Source of the DNA: Purshia tridentata
Lineage: Eukaryota > Streptophyta > Magnoliopsida > Rosales > Rosaceae
Length of the DNA: 54,834 bases
Direction: 5' to 3'
NCBI GenBank assembly: GCA_003254885.1
Contig: QANT01005927.1
Location: 1 to 54,834, forward strand
Under the pieces are notes generated by a model. It did no database searches, was not told where the DNA came from, and worked only from the letters and a program-made list of their open reading frames with translations. Below, in pieces: positions 1 through 12,783 of the stretch. The stretch's first letter is position 1. Every line of letters begins with the position of its first letter. A program made the translations under genes and the position numbers.

Positions 1-632
1 CAACTGCTGTGAAGTAAAACAGCCGTGAAACAAAACAGCTGTGAAGTAAAGTCAGCTGAATGTTTGGTAAACTATGTTTTCAAAACTGCTGTGCAGAATG
101 AAAGTGTTTGGTAAATTGTATACAAAACTACTGTAACTGTTTATAATTACTAAAATAGACATAATGTTAAAAATGTTTTTAACTTATTTATTTGGAGAAA
201 AAAATGGTATTTTACTAGTTTATAATTTTTTGTGCACAAAACAAAATTATTAAATAAGTATGCATATTATTTTTGTTGAAATATTTTAATTTTAATGGTA
301 CCAATAAAATATCATGATTAATAATATCAAGAACAATGAAAATAAAGAACGTACGATGGAATATGTTGGGATATTTTTTCTGATTTTGTAAAAACATTGA
401 GGATATAGTGGGCAAAAAAAAAATTAAAATATGGGAGCCTACAACTTTTACTCACTACAGTTTTAAAAGACAGGTTTCAAGTTGTAGTGGGTTTCTGTAG
501 TGAGTGACCTCAAATTGTGAGTCATTATAGTTTTTAAATTTTTACCAAATACCAAAAAACTGTTGTGAGTGACCTAGAATTATCACTCACTACAGCTTTT
601 AGGTGTTTCACTATAATCTCAAACGGAGCCTT
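1..632. mobile_element. Right end of a non-autonomous DNA transposon (hAT/MITE-like), cut by window edge
   Basis: The stretch is AT-rich with no coding potential and is packed with short repeated motifs. Three units of the form ACAGCTGTGAAGTAAA lie in 5-52, TTTGGTAAA occurs twice near 63 and 110, and CACTCACTACAG and GTGAGTGACCT recur in both orientations from 450 to 600. It ends in AAACGGAGCCTT at 621-632, whose complement AAGGCTCCGTTT resembles the outer ends of plant hAT-like MITEs. The left end lies outside the window, so the inverted repeat pair and target-site duplication cannot be confirmed. Superfamily is an inference. Confidence 0.5.
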
Positions 633-1646
633 AGTATTTCTCAATTTTGTTTTAAATAAGCCACTAGTGACTAGTATAAGCAAAACCCACTTTGAATCTT
701 CTCTCACTCAAATTCAAAACACCCGATAATTAAAAAGTAGAAAATGTCAAATAATATGTCATCCATCAAGCATTTTATTTAAAAACAAAAAATACCCAGT
801 TCCAACTCAATGGTTTATCTATCCATAAATCCGAAACAATCCAAACGAACTACGACAAGAACAAATGACAGAGCATTGCTGAACTCCAAAGAGACTTCAC
901 TCATTGAATCCACCGACAAAGCCAGTGAGTAAGAACTTCTCATTATCCAAAATCACTATTGCATGGTATTTGTCTCTACTATCTTAAGAGAATCTTATGC
1001 CAAGTTTTTGCTAAAGAAAATTTATATACACCCAATTATTTCTTACTTTTAACTTCTTAATTAAACGACACTTACATTTTCAAATTTAATTTGTTCTTAT
1101 ATAACCCAACTCTAATTACTACATTACCCTTATTAGTCAGTACTGAACCCGCTCTTTTCACCTTCTCTCCTTATTCAACATTTCACACACTCAACATTTC
1201 ACACACACACACACCCAACATAAAACTTCTCATTTGCTAATAATCCAAAAGAAAATTCACGACCCCTCACGTACATCATCAAAATATGTATATATTTGTA
1301 TTGAGTACGACGGGATATTCAAAATAAATGAGAGCTTTCAGGTTTTCTAATATTTTTCTGGTTCACCTTAATTCCCTTCTCACAAGGGAATGAGGGTGGT
1401 GGCCTGTAAGATATGAATGGTGGAGAGTTGTGTATATCTCCATAAACAAAGAAGAAAAGGAAAGAGGTTTTGATAGAAAGAAAGTTTCAAACAAAATCTT
1501 CTTCTCTGCAAAACAAAGTTACTGCTTTGGTAACTTTCTCCCCTTTCATTTTGAGTGTGAACAACTGCTTACTGTATATACAAATTTGTAAGGAAAAGAG
1601 AAAAAAATGGGATGCGATAAAACTTGAATGAGAAAAAATATTAATG
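633..1646. other. Intergenic, downstream of the ABC1K gene
   Basis: No gene is seen. A short CA microsatellite lies at about 1196-1215, next to a duplicated CACTCAACATTTCACACA-like unit near 1185-1205. The last part, about 1450-1646, probably holds the 3' UTR of the minus-strand ABC1K gene. Confidence 0.5.
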
Positions 1647-4600
1647 TCATAGTTCAGTAGAGCTGCGGTTTTTAGCCATCTTGTGCATAAGTCTAGATAT
1701 ACAAACAAAAGTAGTTTCAGGGACTTCGCGGCTAAAATGAATGATTAGCGATTGAACAATGTCTAAAGTAAAACTATGAACGTTGGGTGTAAAGGCCATG
1801 CGTATAAACATTGCTGTCCACACCTCTGGGGCCAACTTTACAGCTTGAGAGAGATACTGAAACCCATTCACAACCCTCATCAGCATGGCGTGTCCCTGCA
1901 AAACAGAGGAAAATAACACATACGTAACCAACACCATCCTGGAGTGCTTGTAATAATATCTCCACTGTGACATAGCTTTGGAGAAATTTAAGACTACCTC
2001 TGATTCAAGCGTGCCTCTGTTTTCAGGCTTTTCATTTAGAATGCAACCAACAACTTCATGCTTAAGAAAAGCATCAGCTGCAGCAATTATATCCCGAATA
2101 AGGAATACACGCACCCTCTGGCCCTTCTCAGAGAGAATGAAGTGGAAAAGATCTTCAGTGGCGGAAACAACAGCATGCATGTCAAACGATTTCCTTCTCA
2201 AAGGATTCGGAGTTCTCTCCTCTGAATTAGTGGACTCCCCAGCAGACTCAGACGACTGTTCAGATATTGCTGCAATCTGGAACAAGATATAGATGCCTCA
2301 TAAAAATATTGAAAGTAGATAGAAATACAAATATTTCACTAATTAAAAATTGTCTTAAAAGCTAGTGATTGGGAATATCTTCAATTTAAAAGGAATGATA
2401 TGCACTCATCCCATAATGTGAACAATACTCAACTACGCCATCTGTGTCAAAAAAGGGGGCATAATAATTATCTGTTGTACAAATTGGGGTCCTAAACTCC
2501 TCCAACACTTTCATGGCCAAAAAACCTCCTCCAACACTTTAGCCCAGATAGATGAGTCATCGATATATAAATTTACATGTATCTATGGAACTGTATTAAC
2601 CAATATTACAAATTCAAAGCATGTAAGATACTCTGTAGATTCATTTAAATTGGAATACTCATCATGTGATACAAAAAAAAAATGTAAAGTTTAATGCACA
2701 TTCTAAAAATACACATGAAAATACATATGTATCTGTGTAGTTGTGTACAAAGGTATGGTTCTATGTATGCATGAAGTATGCTAGATTGACGGCAATAAAG
2801 AGAATAGACAACCTACCAGGCGTTCTAGCCTATTCCACCTTATGGATCCATCGTTACGTATGAGAAGTTGTTTTAAAATTTTTCTCATATCAGGGTTTGG
2901 GTCAGCCAGAAGTCTTCCAATCACAAAAGGATAAGAACTCTCAACAACTTTGAAATCAGGATCCAGAACCTTGGCAGTGCCCTCTAGTGATCCCAGTGCC
3001 CTTATCACCAGGGCATAATCCGGAGGAAGAGAGAAGTTAAATTCATACATAACATCATATAGTTGGTCCATTATTCCCTGAATCCATTACAAGAATTAAA
3101 TCAAGGAAATACTTTGTTCCCACAGATTTTACTGTAGAAGTGTCTAACAAGGAGAGAAGCAAAACAAGAGGACATCAAGTTCATAATAACCCAGTTAGCG
3201 GTTGCAGAAATCTAATAGACAGAATAACTTGTAATGTCCTAGTAACCCTAAGTTGATTTGATAAACAAAACTGAGAATTGAAGAGATCAGATAGCCAAAA
3301 CCACGCTCTAAGGATATATAAAAAGAGATGAAGAACAAACCTGGAAATCTTGAGATTGTCTAGTCCGGTCACTAAAGGATGCTTGCAATGCATCTGCAAC
3401 TGACTGTATATCCACCCCTTCAGGAATAAATCCCAAAGAAAGAAAGTCATTTGCCAAACCCAGTGAGTCACGATTAACAAAGTGCACAAGCTGAAAGAAA
3501 CAGAAATTTATCAACTAACACATAAGCAAAAGGAAATTCAAAGGAACTAAAATTTAGCACCATCATACGCAAAATGAGGAGAAAACACCAAACTACATGG
3601 CAGAATGAGAAACTATCAATGAGGCAACCAAATATGAAATTTTCATAATACTGTATACATATAAGAAATTTAATAAAAACATCAAAGGGGATGCAACCCA
3701 CGAGGTAGCAAATGCAATTTAAAAATTAAAAAAATCCAGAATAGAGGTGGGAAAAGAAAATTGAACCAAGAAGAGCTAAACATTCATAGCAGAGTTAGAT
3801 TAATAAAATATAGCAGCCACTCAATCCAGTGGTGTGACTGTTTCTTTCCAGCCATTCAAACCATCCTCCTAGTTTTGTTCCCAAACCTCTGATGCAACCC
3901 AATAATTGGGCTAACATCACTAGAAGGTTATCAGATTGGAAGGGAGGAATGGGCATGCATACCTTTACACTAGAAAAATGCAATAAATACATTTTTGTCA
4001 ATTATATGAAGAAAAACTTCGCTGACAACAATTTTTAAACTTGTGCCCTGAGTTAATAATAATTCAACTGTTCTTACCACTTGAATGAGTCCCACACGAA
4101 AATGTCTAGGAATGTCACCCATCATTCCAAAATCAAAATACACAAGAGCACCACTATCGGAAGCAACAAGGTTACCGGGATGTGGGTCAGCATGGAAAAA
4201 TCCCACCTCAAGCAATTGTCTCAAAGAGCAGTATAATCCCTAAGAGAGATTAAAAAAAAGGAAGATGAGAATTTTAATAACACTGACAAATTATAAAGAA
4301 TATTAGAACCAAAGATACAACTACTCACTCATGTTCCACACAAGTTGACGCAGGAGCATCTAGTAAGACTTTAAGCCCGAGCAGGCCCAATAAGCCTTTG
4401 AACCAGCCCACTAGTTATCATTTGTCTAGTTCTTTAACTTAATGTTATGAGTGACTTCCATTCGGTTTCATGTTATTACTATAGAATAGAGATCAATTGT
4501 TCTGTTCCAAGTCAATTAAATAGTTGGGTAACTAACATGTGATTTTTCATGTGCCAAGTATAAAAGTTCTTTTAAGTCTCATTTTAGTAACTTCACCTAT

Positions 4601-7600
4601 CCATTAAATAAAATCAGATATTAACTATTCTGGGTTTCTTTAACTTAGAAATTCATAATTTAATCATTCTCATTCAATTATTAAACTCTTTTTGCTGCAA
4701 TCCGTTGCCCTATTTCCAAAGTGTCACAAGTGGAAAAACAAACAATTAAAAATTGCCACTGCACATAGATGTGGAGTGATTCCTGCCACGTACCTGGTCA
4801 ATTAGTTCTTTTCTGTTCAGACAGGCCCTCTGTAAGCCAATTTCATCTGTAAGCTTAATTCCATCAATCCACTCCATTGTAAGCACAGCCCTACGGGTAA
4901 GGTCCCAATATATTTTTGGAACTTTTATACAGTTTACCTCTTTATGTTTAAGAGTTTTCCCAGCTGTAGGCTTACCATCACCTGTCAATCATAGAGAAAG
5001 TTCTACTAATATAACAGTTCCCTTGGTAGAAAATTAGACATATGGCAAGTTCTCCTATAAAACAAATCTTACACATAAATTTCCATTGGGTGTATCAGAG
5101 TAATTATCATGTAATGCTTATTAGCTCCTTAAAATAACTATGCACCAACATTTGTGATATAATTAATTCCTATAAACGAAAATCCAAATCATCCTAAATC
5201 ATTCTCCCAATGGCTATTTTTCTGAAAAAGACAATAGATGGCAAAGCAGTAAAAAAATAGCATCTGAACAAAGTTTCAATTAAAACTGGCTGGATGCAAC
5301 ATGTTGTAAACAGGGGGTAAAAGCCCTAAAAATGAGGAACAGGTAAAGATGTTTAGGCATATTCTGGACAGAAATTCAATACAGAATGTTCTTAGAAGAG
5401 AATATGTCACAACACTGGTGAGAACAATCACATAAGAGGCAGAGCTCCAGCATTATTCAATGACTTCTGTATCTAATGAACACCCTGCGCTTGTTGCAAG
5501 TGCAGAAAAACTTACGTGGATATGAAGCATAGAGAGAAGCAAAACGCTCAGCATTGCTTGCCTCTAGGATGTAATCAATTTCATCAAACATGTGCCTCAC
5601 CTGTTTATTCAAGAGAAACCATAAGATGATAAACATCATGTGCATTGTCAATATCATAACAAAGAACTTCAAGGTGATCAAAGAAAATGGAACCACAGGG
5701 GAAAAACCCTACTGTTGGGGAAAAAAGACAGCACATGGACGTGAAAACTTCTCTGATTGTATGACAATCACCGACTTGGAAAACATATAGTTGTGACCAC
5801 ATGTATATACACAGACCCTATAATAAGATAAAAAAGTCTAGGTATTTAGACATAATGAAGATTTAGAGATGAAATCCAGAACACTCACCATCTCATTCAC
5901 TGCTACTAATAGATCTCTGCGAGCCTTAGCAAATCGCTTTAACTGGCCCCCAATCATATGGAACAACAAGGCATCGAGGGTTAGTGAAAGTGACATACCA
6001 GGCCTTTGGACTTTAACAGCTACCAGCTCCCCATTGTGCAAGTGAGCTGCAAAACTTGAAATAAAAAATAAACCATTCAGCTTGAGTTTCCAACAAGCAT
6101 CCATTTTTGAAAAATGAACAAGAATATCTAGAAGACATGCACATCTGTTGGTTGGGGGGGGAGGGCGGGGAGGGCGGGTTTGTTGGGGGAGCATATGACT
6201 ATTTAAAAAGAACTCTGTAACCTTTATAGACCTGCCCTAGGGATGCTGCTGCAACAGGCTCAGGGCTGATATTGGCAAAAATTTCTGAAATGGGAACACC
6301 GAGCTGGGACTCGATAGATTTGATTGCAACATGCGTTGGAAATGGGGGTATTTGATCCTGTCATATATAAAAATTAAGCTATGAGAAGTATCTCAGTGGA
6401 AGCTATATATAACATTTAATAACATGACCCGCTAGCAAAGGGGCTCATGGAACACAGAAAGCTAGTAACCTGTAACTTAACAAGCTCTTGGCAGTATACA
6501 GGTGGTAGTATGTCTGGCCTAGTGCTCAAAGCCTGCCCAAGCTGTAAATTCAAACATAATTTGGTTGAACTAGGTACATCTTGCCAATGCGCAATTAGAA
6601 GAATATAAGATAATACAATATTTGCATTCATTTAGATGTTAATGCTCTTTCAAAACAAAAAAGTATCTAGAAATTTTCACAACAAAGAAAGTGACTTGCC
6701 TTGACGTAGAAAGGTCCCAATTCGATAAGAGTTTCACGAAACTGCAAAAGATCACATTAAAGTTCCATTAAATTTCAAAGAGTTCCATGTTTGCTTCTCA
6801 GAAAAAGCAAAAGCAAGGAATTTTCCCCCACTAGTCAGAAGAACGGAGACTCGGAGAGAACTATGTACATGATAACTTTATAATACAATCACGTGGCAAA
6901 CAAATAAATGGGAACCACAAATTTGATACTCTACTGTTTGACAAAGAGGTTATCAGAAGTCAAGGATTCAGATCATAGTGCTTGCACATGAGCTACAAGA
7001 CAGTCACAGCATCACATTTATGGAACCTTAGTACCCATAAGAGCAAAGTTCAAAATGAGAGAATTCCTGGTATCTTCACCTTCAAAGCTTCCATGCAAAG
7101 AGGATAAAATATTAACAGGCCAACTGGAAATCAAAAGCATAACTAATTACCAAATCCTGAAAAAGAAACTTCTTAATCAGAAAAAATTATATACACTACT
7201 AAGTATGAATAACATAGACAATTCTTCGTATAATGGTAAACAAGAGAGGAAAAAAAAACCTCACATTCAACAGTAAATGACAAAACTACAAAAATTTAAG
7301 ATCAGAGCAATCTTCTTAAAATATCTCTCGCAAATCCAGAAATTCTTTTGTGAGATGTTTCAACATCAAGAAAGCAACGTAAAATAATTGTCAATTACCT
7401 TGGTGGCGCGTTTCTTTATGTCTTGGACAAAGAATTGCCAGATTGTTAGCTTCAACACATGAAATGAAATAATTGCTGCTCTATACAAAGCCAAAAAAGG
7501 GCCAAAACGGTACACAGCATTAAAACTTTTGGAGCTATAAGTTCCAAGAGCATGCCCGAATTCGCTTTCCAGTGACTCTTTCCTCAACTTTGCATACTCT

Positions 7601-8121
7601 GCAGTTGGGCCTTCACCATGCACGCTAGTGGAAAAACTGTATAAAAAAAAAAAAAAAACAAAATGAATCATTCATACAACAAAACATAAATAAGTGTCTC
7701 CCATTCCGAGTACTGAAGATAATCATGAACTTACGAATGCCGTCGCAAAAAGTCATATCGAACCCAATTATCTTGTTTCCATCTAATTTCGATATATTTA
7801 TGACAGCCCAATTGTTGGCATTTCGGTATTATGGTCTCCAGATTTCTGTCATGGCGTAGAGCTGCACCAAAAAAAAAAACTTAATGAGGCAAGTTGTCAA
7901 TATAATTAAGTAATAAATCGACAAACAAAGAAAAAAAAATTGGGTTTTTATGAATACTATTTTATTCCCCGTTGTCTCAACAACCAAGCAAAGAATAAAT
8001 AAAATCTAAAAGCAGAAAAATGAAAGTGACAATGCGAGCTAAGCAGAAAGTCAAGAGTAGTACCGTGGGAGAGCAGAGTGACACGGCGGTGACGCTTGAG
8101 AGAAGCAAAGACATTCCTCAT
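1647..8121 (-). CDS. ABC1K (ABC1/UbiB-type atypical kinase), probably plastid
   Basis: The product is an atypical protein kinase of the ABC1/ADCK/UbiB family; plant members act in plastids or mitochondria in prenyl-lipid and redox metabolism. Exons, each checked for phase: 8121-8064, 7861-7735, 7636-7399, 6741-6700, 6541-6470, 6357-6222, 6046-5889, 5600-5516, 4981-4794, 4239-4078, 3490-3341, 3077-2817 and 2276-1647, giving 768 residues. Diagnostic motifs are KLGQ (155-158), the Ala-rich AAASLGQ loop (about 215-221), VAVK (Lys 236), HADPHPGN (384-391) and DFG (404-406). The first 20 residues are basic and lack acids, like a transit peptide. Two oddities: the intron after exon 4 begins GC, and exon 13 contains an in-frame 102-base GT-AG segment (1997-1896) that may be spliced out, giving 734 residues. 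The exact ABC1K subgroup is not resolved. Confidence 0.9.
2497..2540 (+). repeat. Tiny A-tailed insertion with 15-bp target-site duplication
   Basis: The 15-mer CTCCTCCAACACTTT occurs at 2497-2511 and again at 2526-2540 without mismatch. Between them lies only CATGGCCAAAAAAC (2512-2525). This is the layout of an extremely 5'-truncated retroposon: a few 3'-terminal bases, an A-run and a target-site duplication. It sits in the last (or last-but-one) intron of the ABC1K gene. The same CATGGCC stub occurs at 28950. Confidence 0.6.
6154..6178 (+). other. G-quadruplex-like G-run inside ABC1K intron
   Basis: Four or more runs of three to eight G separated by A or C occur within 25 bases on the plus strand. 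The transcript of the gene would carry the C-rich complement. It lies in the intron between exons ending at 6222 and starting at 6046. No function is implied. Confidence 0.6.
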
Positions 8122-9031
8122 CGGCGGTAAAGATATAGTCGAGTAGAGCTCACGAAACCATCAGATATAGATTTTTCACCGCAAGGCGTTTGTAGTGATG
8201 CTTCACTGAAAGTCTGAAACTTAGGAAGAAATCTGAGAGGAGTGAATGCATCAAACCGTAGAGAGAGAGAGAGATTGCTTGGAGGCGGAGAAAGTGGACA
8301 CGTCGCTATGTGTCTTGACGGACACCAATCCGCGGCAAGGTGTAAACCGCCTACTCGCGGGTTTGGGTTTTTTTTTTTTGTCATTGGGTTGAAAACTTGA
8401 AATTGCGTGGGCCGTGATAAAAGCCAAACCCATCCTGCGCAAGGATTCTCAGCGTACCCACCAAATTCTTTTCTTACACTCCTAATTTTTGTTTTCCAAA
8501 TCTTCCAGTTTTACCCTTGTAAAAAAAAGTTCAAATCCAAACTTAGATCAGCCCCACCTGCCACGCGGGTTGGCCTCACTGGCTATCTCCACTGCTCTCT
8601 CTTTTTCTCTCTTTCTACGACTGAGCACAGGAAGGCCCGCAGAGTCACCACCCAATGACGCGAGGCTAGAGGAGGGGTGGAGGAGGGGAGGTTGGGATTC
8701 TCTGAACTGAACTTGTCTTTTTTATACTTTCTATTTTTTAATTGAGGGAAAAAATTCTGAGGGGTAGAGAAGGGAAAATGTGGGGTATATTTAGAAATAC
8801 TTTCCATATAATCTACTTTGTAGCCCAAAGATAAGGCCCAATGCTGGCTGGGCTTATTATTAAAAGTGTAAACCGACCCGATTATCGGTCCGTGTTCCCA
8901 CTTTGCCTGTGTCACATTTTGCATCTCTAGTAAGCAACTTCAGTAAGCAAGCGAACTCGTAAACCCTGATTCATTTGCAGGGCTTTAACTCTCTCTCCCT
9001 CTCTCTCTTCTAAAGCCTCTGCTTTCCTTCA
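8122..9031. promoter_or_regulatory. Shared upstream region of the ABC1K gene and the small membrane-protein gene
   Basis: The two genes are divergently transcribed with about 0.9 kb between start codons. A GA tract lies at 8260-8275 (5' side of the ABC1K gene) and a CT-rich leader at about 8990-9010 just before the plus-strand start. Short open frames here do not resemble known proteins and are ignored. Confidence 0.45.
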
Positions 9032-9291
9032 ATGGCGAATCAGCAACCGGCATCTTTACGGCCATGGTTTCTCGAAGCAGTTCCATTCGTTGTGGTTCTC
9101 CTAATTGCAGCTCATGTCCTCGCTTTGGTACCCTCAAAAGCCTTTCATTTTGTTGTCTGGTTACTAATTTTTAGCTTCAATTAGCCTCTGATATTTGAAT
9201 TTTCTTTCCCTTTGCATCATTTTAGGTCTATTGGATATACAGATTAGCTACTGAGAAAGAGAAACAGCCCCAGAGGAGAAAAGCACACTAA
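9032..9291 (+). CDS. Small single-pass membrane protein, 53 residues
   Basis: Two exons, 9032-9127 and 9226-9291, joined in phase 0 across a GT-AG intron, encode 53 residues. The N-terminal part is MANQQPASLRPWFLEA. A hydrophobic helix follows at about residues 17-36 (PFVVVLLIAAHVLALVYW) and then a basic, charged tail ending in QRRKAH. This looks like a tail-anchored or single-pass peptide of the endomembrane system or organelles. I recognise it only as a short conserved-looking plant membrane protein and assign no function. Support comes from the CT-rich leader with the first ATG, clean splice sites, a stop right after the basic tail and codon-like composition. Automatic ORF filters would miss it. 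Confidence 0.7.
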
Positions 9292-12200
9292 GCGCAACAG
9301 GTTCATTTGTGATCAAAGAAACCCTAATTTGTTGATTTCTTGTGGGAGAATGTTAATTAAGCTTGATTAAGAGCTAGTCATGGTCATTGCAGTTACTGGT
9401 TTGTGTACTAATAGATTAATGATTATGGAGTGCTGGGAGTTGATAATTTACACGGTATTGGCAGAGACCCATTTGAGTGTTGTCAATTTATTTAGTTTTT
9501 TATATTTGAAGCTTTGATTCAGTCTTTTTCTTTTCTTCTTAAAGTCCAGGCAGTGCAGCTCTCTTGTTCTATGTTAGATGACTTGTGCAAGTTATAAGTT
9601 CTGTACTTCCTTGTGTATCTTAAAATAAGCTTAGAAATTATGAGCAAGAGAGAACAAACATGCTGTTTGATTTTTTCTGCAATTTCCATCTGTGGCTTCT
9701 ATATATGTTTAATTTGGTTGCTGGGTAATTCAAGGAAGAAAATAAAAACTTTTGTAAAGAAGAATGAAAATGTTGTTCATTTGTTCAAAGTATATTCAGT
9801 AAAGCATTTCAAACAAGTATACATTGTCAAACTTACTAAACAATGTTGTTTGGTTAAGTTAAGGATGCATATGTGAATTGATGCATATATGAATGATTTG
9901 GTGCATTCTATGCATGGCACTTGGGTGATTCTTTTAGTTGGAAACTAGACAACCTTAAAGCCCAAAGGGTTGCCAAATTGTACTGTATGGTAACCGGCAC
10001 CCTGTCTTCCAACATATGGTTGGTGTGTCAAAGCTTCTTAATACTAATTAGAACTTGCTGAGCTTAGTTACCGAAGATTTCATGAGAAATCCTTAGATTT
10101 ATTCATAAATCGTTTTGGTTATTCCATTTATAATTAATCTAGTCAGTTCATTCCCCCATTTAATGAACCAGAAATTAGTATTAATGGTTAGGCATGCATT
10201 GCATGCAACTAGTGGTCTGACTCTAGCCAGCAAGCCCTGATATAACGTTAGAATTACCATGCATTTTGCAGCTATAATCTATGTTTTGTTTTTCATTGCA
10301 AAAACTTTTTTTCTCTTCCTTTTATCTATTGCTGTGATTTGAAACCGTATTGCAAGAAGCAATTTGATATCTATCCTAATGGCAAATTGTTTTTTGTAGA
10401 TGAAACTTGAACCTGAATGTTTACATGTTACAAAGCAAGTTCATGTGAAATGTTGCAAGCCTCTCTGGCTTGTAGTATGGGTAGCCACAGATTTCCAAAG
10501 GCATTTCAAAGTATTCAGATTTATAGAACTTTTTTTGAGACCTTGCCATTTGTGTATTTTGTCCTAAAACATTTTAGGAAGCTCAGAGTATTGATTTGCC
10601 TTTTGTTCTTCATATTTGGAATGGGGAAATATTGGTCTGTACTGATAAGAGAATTTAGCCAAACCTTAAGGTAGGCACCTCTAGAATTGTTCATTTAGAA
10701 AGTAATGTTTGCTTTCATTCTTCAAATGAAATTCACAGTTAAAGTTTTCTACAAAAGTCTCTACCCATCACCCACTATAACTTAGTGTGCTTAGGGGGTG
10801 TAAACGAGCAGTGCGGAGCTGAATACCACTGTGCTCAAGTTTGGCTTGTTTTAAATTTTGCGAGCTTGGCTTGGTTTAGCTTGTTTCCATGCCCACATAT
10901 CTAACGTCGTAGAACAACAATAGTGTAAAATCTAAGTATTCATAAAGCAATCTTAAATAAACGAATCTAAAGATGGAATTGTGGTTCCTTGTCTAATTAT
11001 GAGCTTCCGGAAACATAACAAACTGGGCCAATCAATGCTTTTCATGAGTTGTTATGGCTAATAAACAGTCACACACAGGCCTTTCCCACCTTGCACGAGC
11101 ACATGTTGCCACGTGTCAAGTTTGACAAATTCGAGGCTCCAAAACGAATACTAATTATCCACGTATTTTGATGTCTTTTTTGGGTTGACCGCACCTAATT
11201 AATATTTATCGGAGTTTTTTCTGTTTCCGATATTATATGACTTTTAGTTATAAAGTTGGAATTAAATATAAGAACATCAGGATGATTAGACTAAAATTTT
11301 TGATGAGGCGAGTGACCGACCTAAAAACTCCATGCATGGCATTGACGTTTTTCTGTCTTTATTACTTCCTCGTGTCGCTATCTCGATCGTCAGATCCATC
11401 GAGTCAAACACGCTGTCAAAGTTATCGTCCCATTCATACGGAAATCCCCTTGTGTTTCTGCAAAATTACAATCCTGCCACCAGTTCTCGTTTATTACTTA
11501 TAAGAAAGTACAAATTATAACTTAGCATTCTTTTAGCTCTTGAATTTGGGCTTTGCCTGACTCAATTAAGTAATATATGGCGAAACTTTGTCAGATCAAT
11601 TTATTACGTATACATAGAAATTTAGGCTATGCTTAGCTCTTGGAATGAATAGCGTAATATAATGAAATCAAAACCAGAAATAGAGGGTGAATTAGTAATT
11701 AAGGAAGGTAATTAATAATCGAATTATCCATCAATTTTGGAATAATCCCATTACATAAGGATGCCCTTTTTAATTTTTTGAAAATATAACAAATTATGAG
11801 AAATTATTAAGAGTCCAACTTGAGCAAGCCTAACATGGTAATAAGTTAATAACTCACCAATCCCATAAAGAAAAAAGCACGTATTTGAAAGACGGTCCAT
11901 TGCATTCATTAACTTCTAAATGACGCAACCTTTCTTTCTGTTGGTTCATGTGTGAAGCATGAGTTTTTAGTTTTGTGCACCATACGACAAATATACAACC
12001 AAAGATCATAGATGTTGCTCACTGCAAGTTAAAACCATTTGTGTGCATACTAAGGAAAAAAAAAACATGGTGATTATGTAGATTTCCATCATCAAAATGC
12101 AAGCATACATCAGGCTTATAATACCTGAATTGACATTTGATTTAAGTGACTGTATCTTCAAGTTGTGTTTTCAACAAAATGCAAGCATACAATATAACCT

Positions 12201-12783
12201 TTCGGTAACTTCATGATTTTGTGTGACTTGAAATCACAATTCCAATGGTGTTGTTACTTGCTAATATGACACTCGCTCCCTTATCCAATGAATAAAAAAA
12301 TAAAGAAAAATTTGATACAATGAATCCGAATTTTCTCTTTTGTTAGTTTTGTAAGCTGTATGTGAGAATTGAATAGTGGGTCTCTCACATTGGACACCTA
12401 CCCATCTCTCTTGCCTATTATTCCATCTTAATATTTAGTGTCACATGGACAGATATTTTATTCAAGTACATGTGGGTTTATTGGTACGTGCAATTTTATT
12501 TTATTCCTAACCAATTAATATATTCCTCCTAAAGACTTTCTGATTTGTTGCAACTTGCATGTGGATTTATTGAATCCACGCCATGCCTCAAAAGCTAAGC
12601 ATGCTCAGGTATCAATTCACTTGATGAAAAACAATAAAACTAAAAGTAGAGAGGAGAAGTCTAACAAAACTATATTAAGTTTTGTGTTTTTTTAATATAT
12701 TATTGTTTTAGGTGATAAACGATGAAAATAAATGTATCGTTTTAATATATTATTGTTTTAGATTTTTTAGTGTTACAACTCTT
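9292..12783. other. Intergenic, no gene recognised
   Basis: The first 250-300 bases probably hold the 3' UTR of the small membrane-protein gene. The rest is AT-rich with stops in all frames and only short chance open frames. A 22-base direct repeat built on TTAATATATTATTGTTTTAG lies at 12690-12711 and 12740-12761, 50 bases apart, just left of the MITE. Confidence 0.5.

Noticed and set aside
1896..1922. GTATGT...TTTTGCAG pair that looks like a mini-intron in the ABC1K last exon
   Set aside because: Only about 28 bases long and not a multiple of three, so too short to splice. The same acceptor with the donor at 1997 is the better model.
8407..8924. Several 70-110 codon frames in the ABC1K upstream region
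   Set aside because: Low-complexity sequence in a promoter region, overlapping each other on both strands, no similarity recognised.
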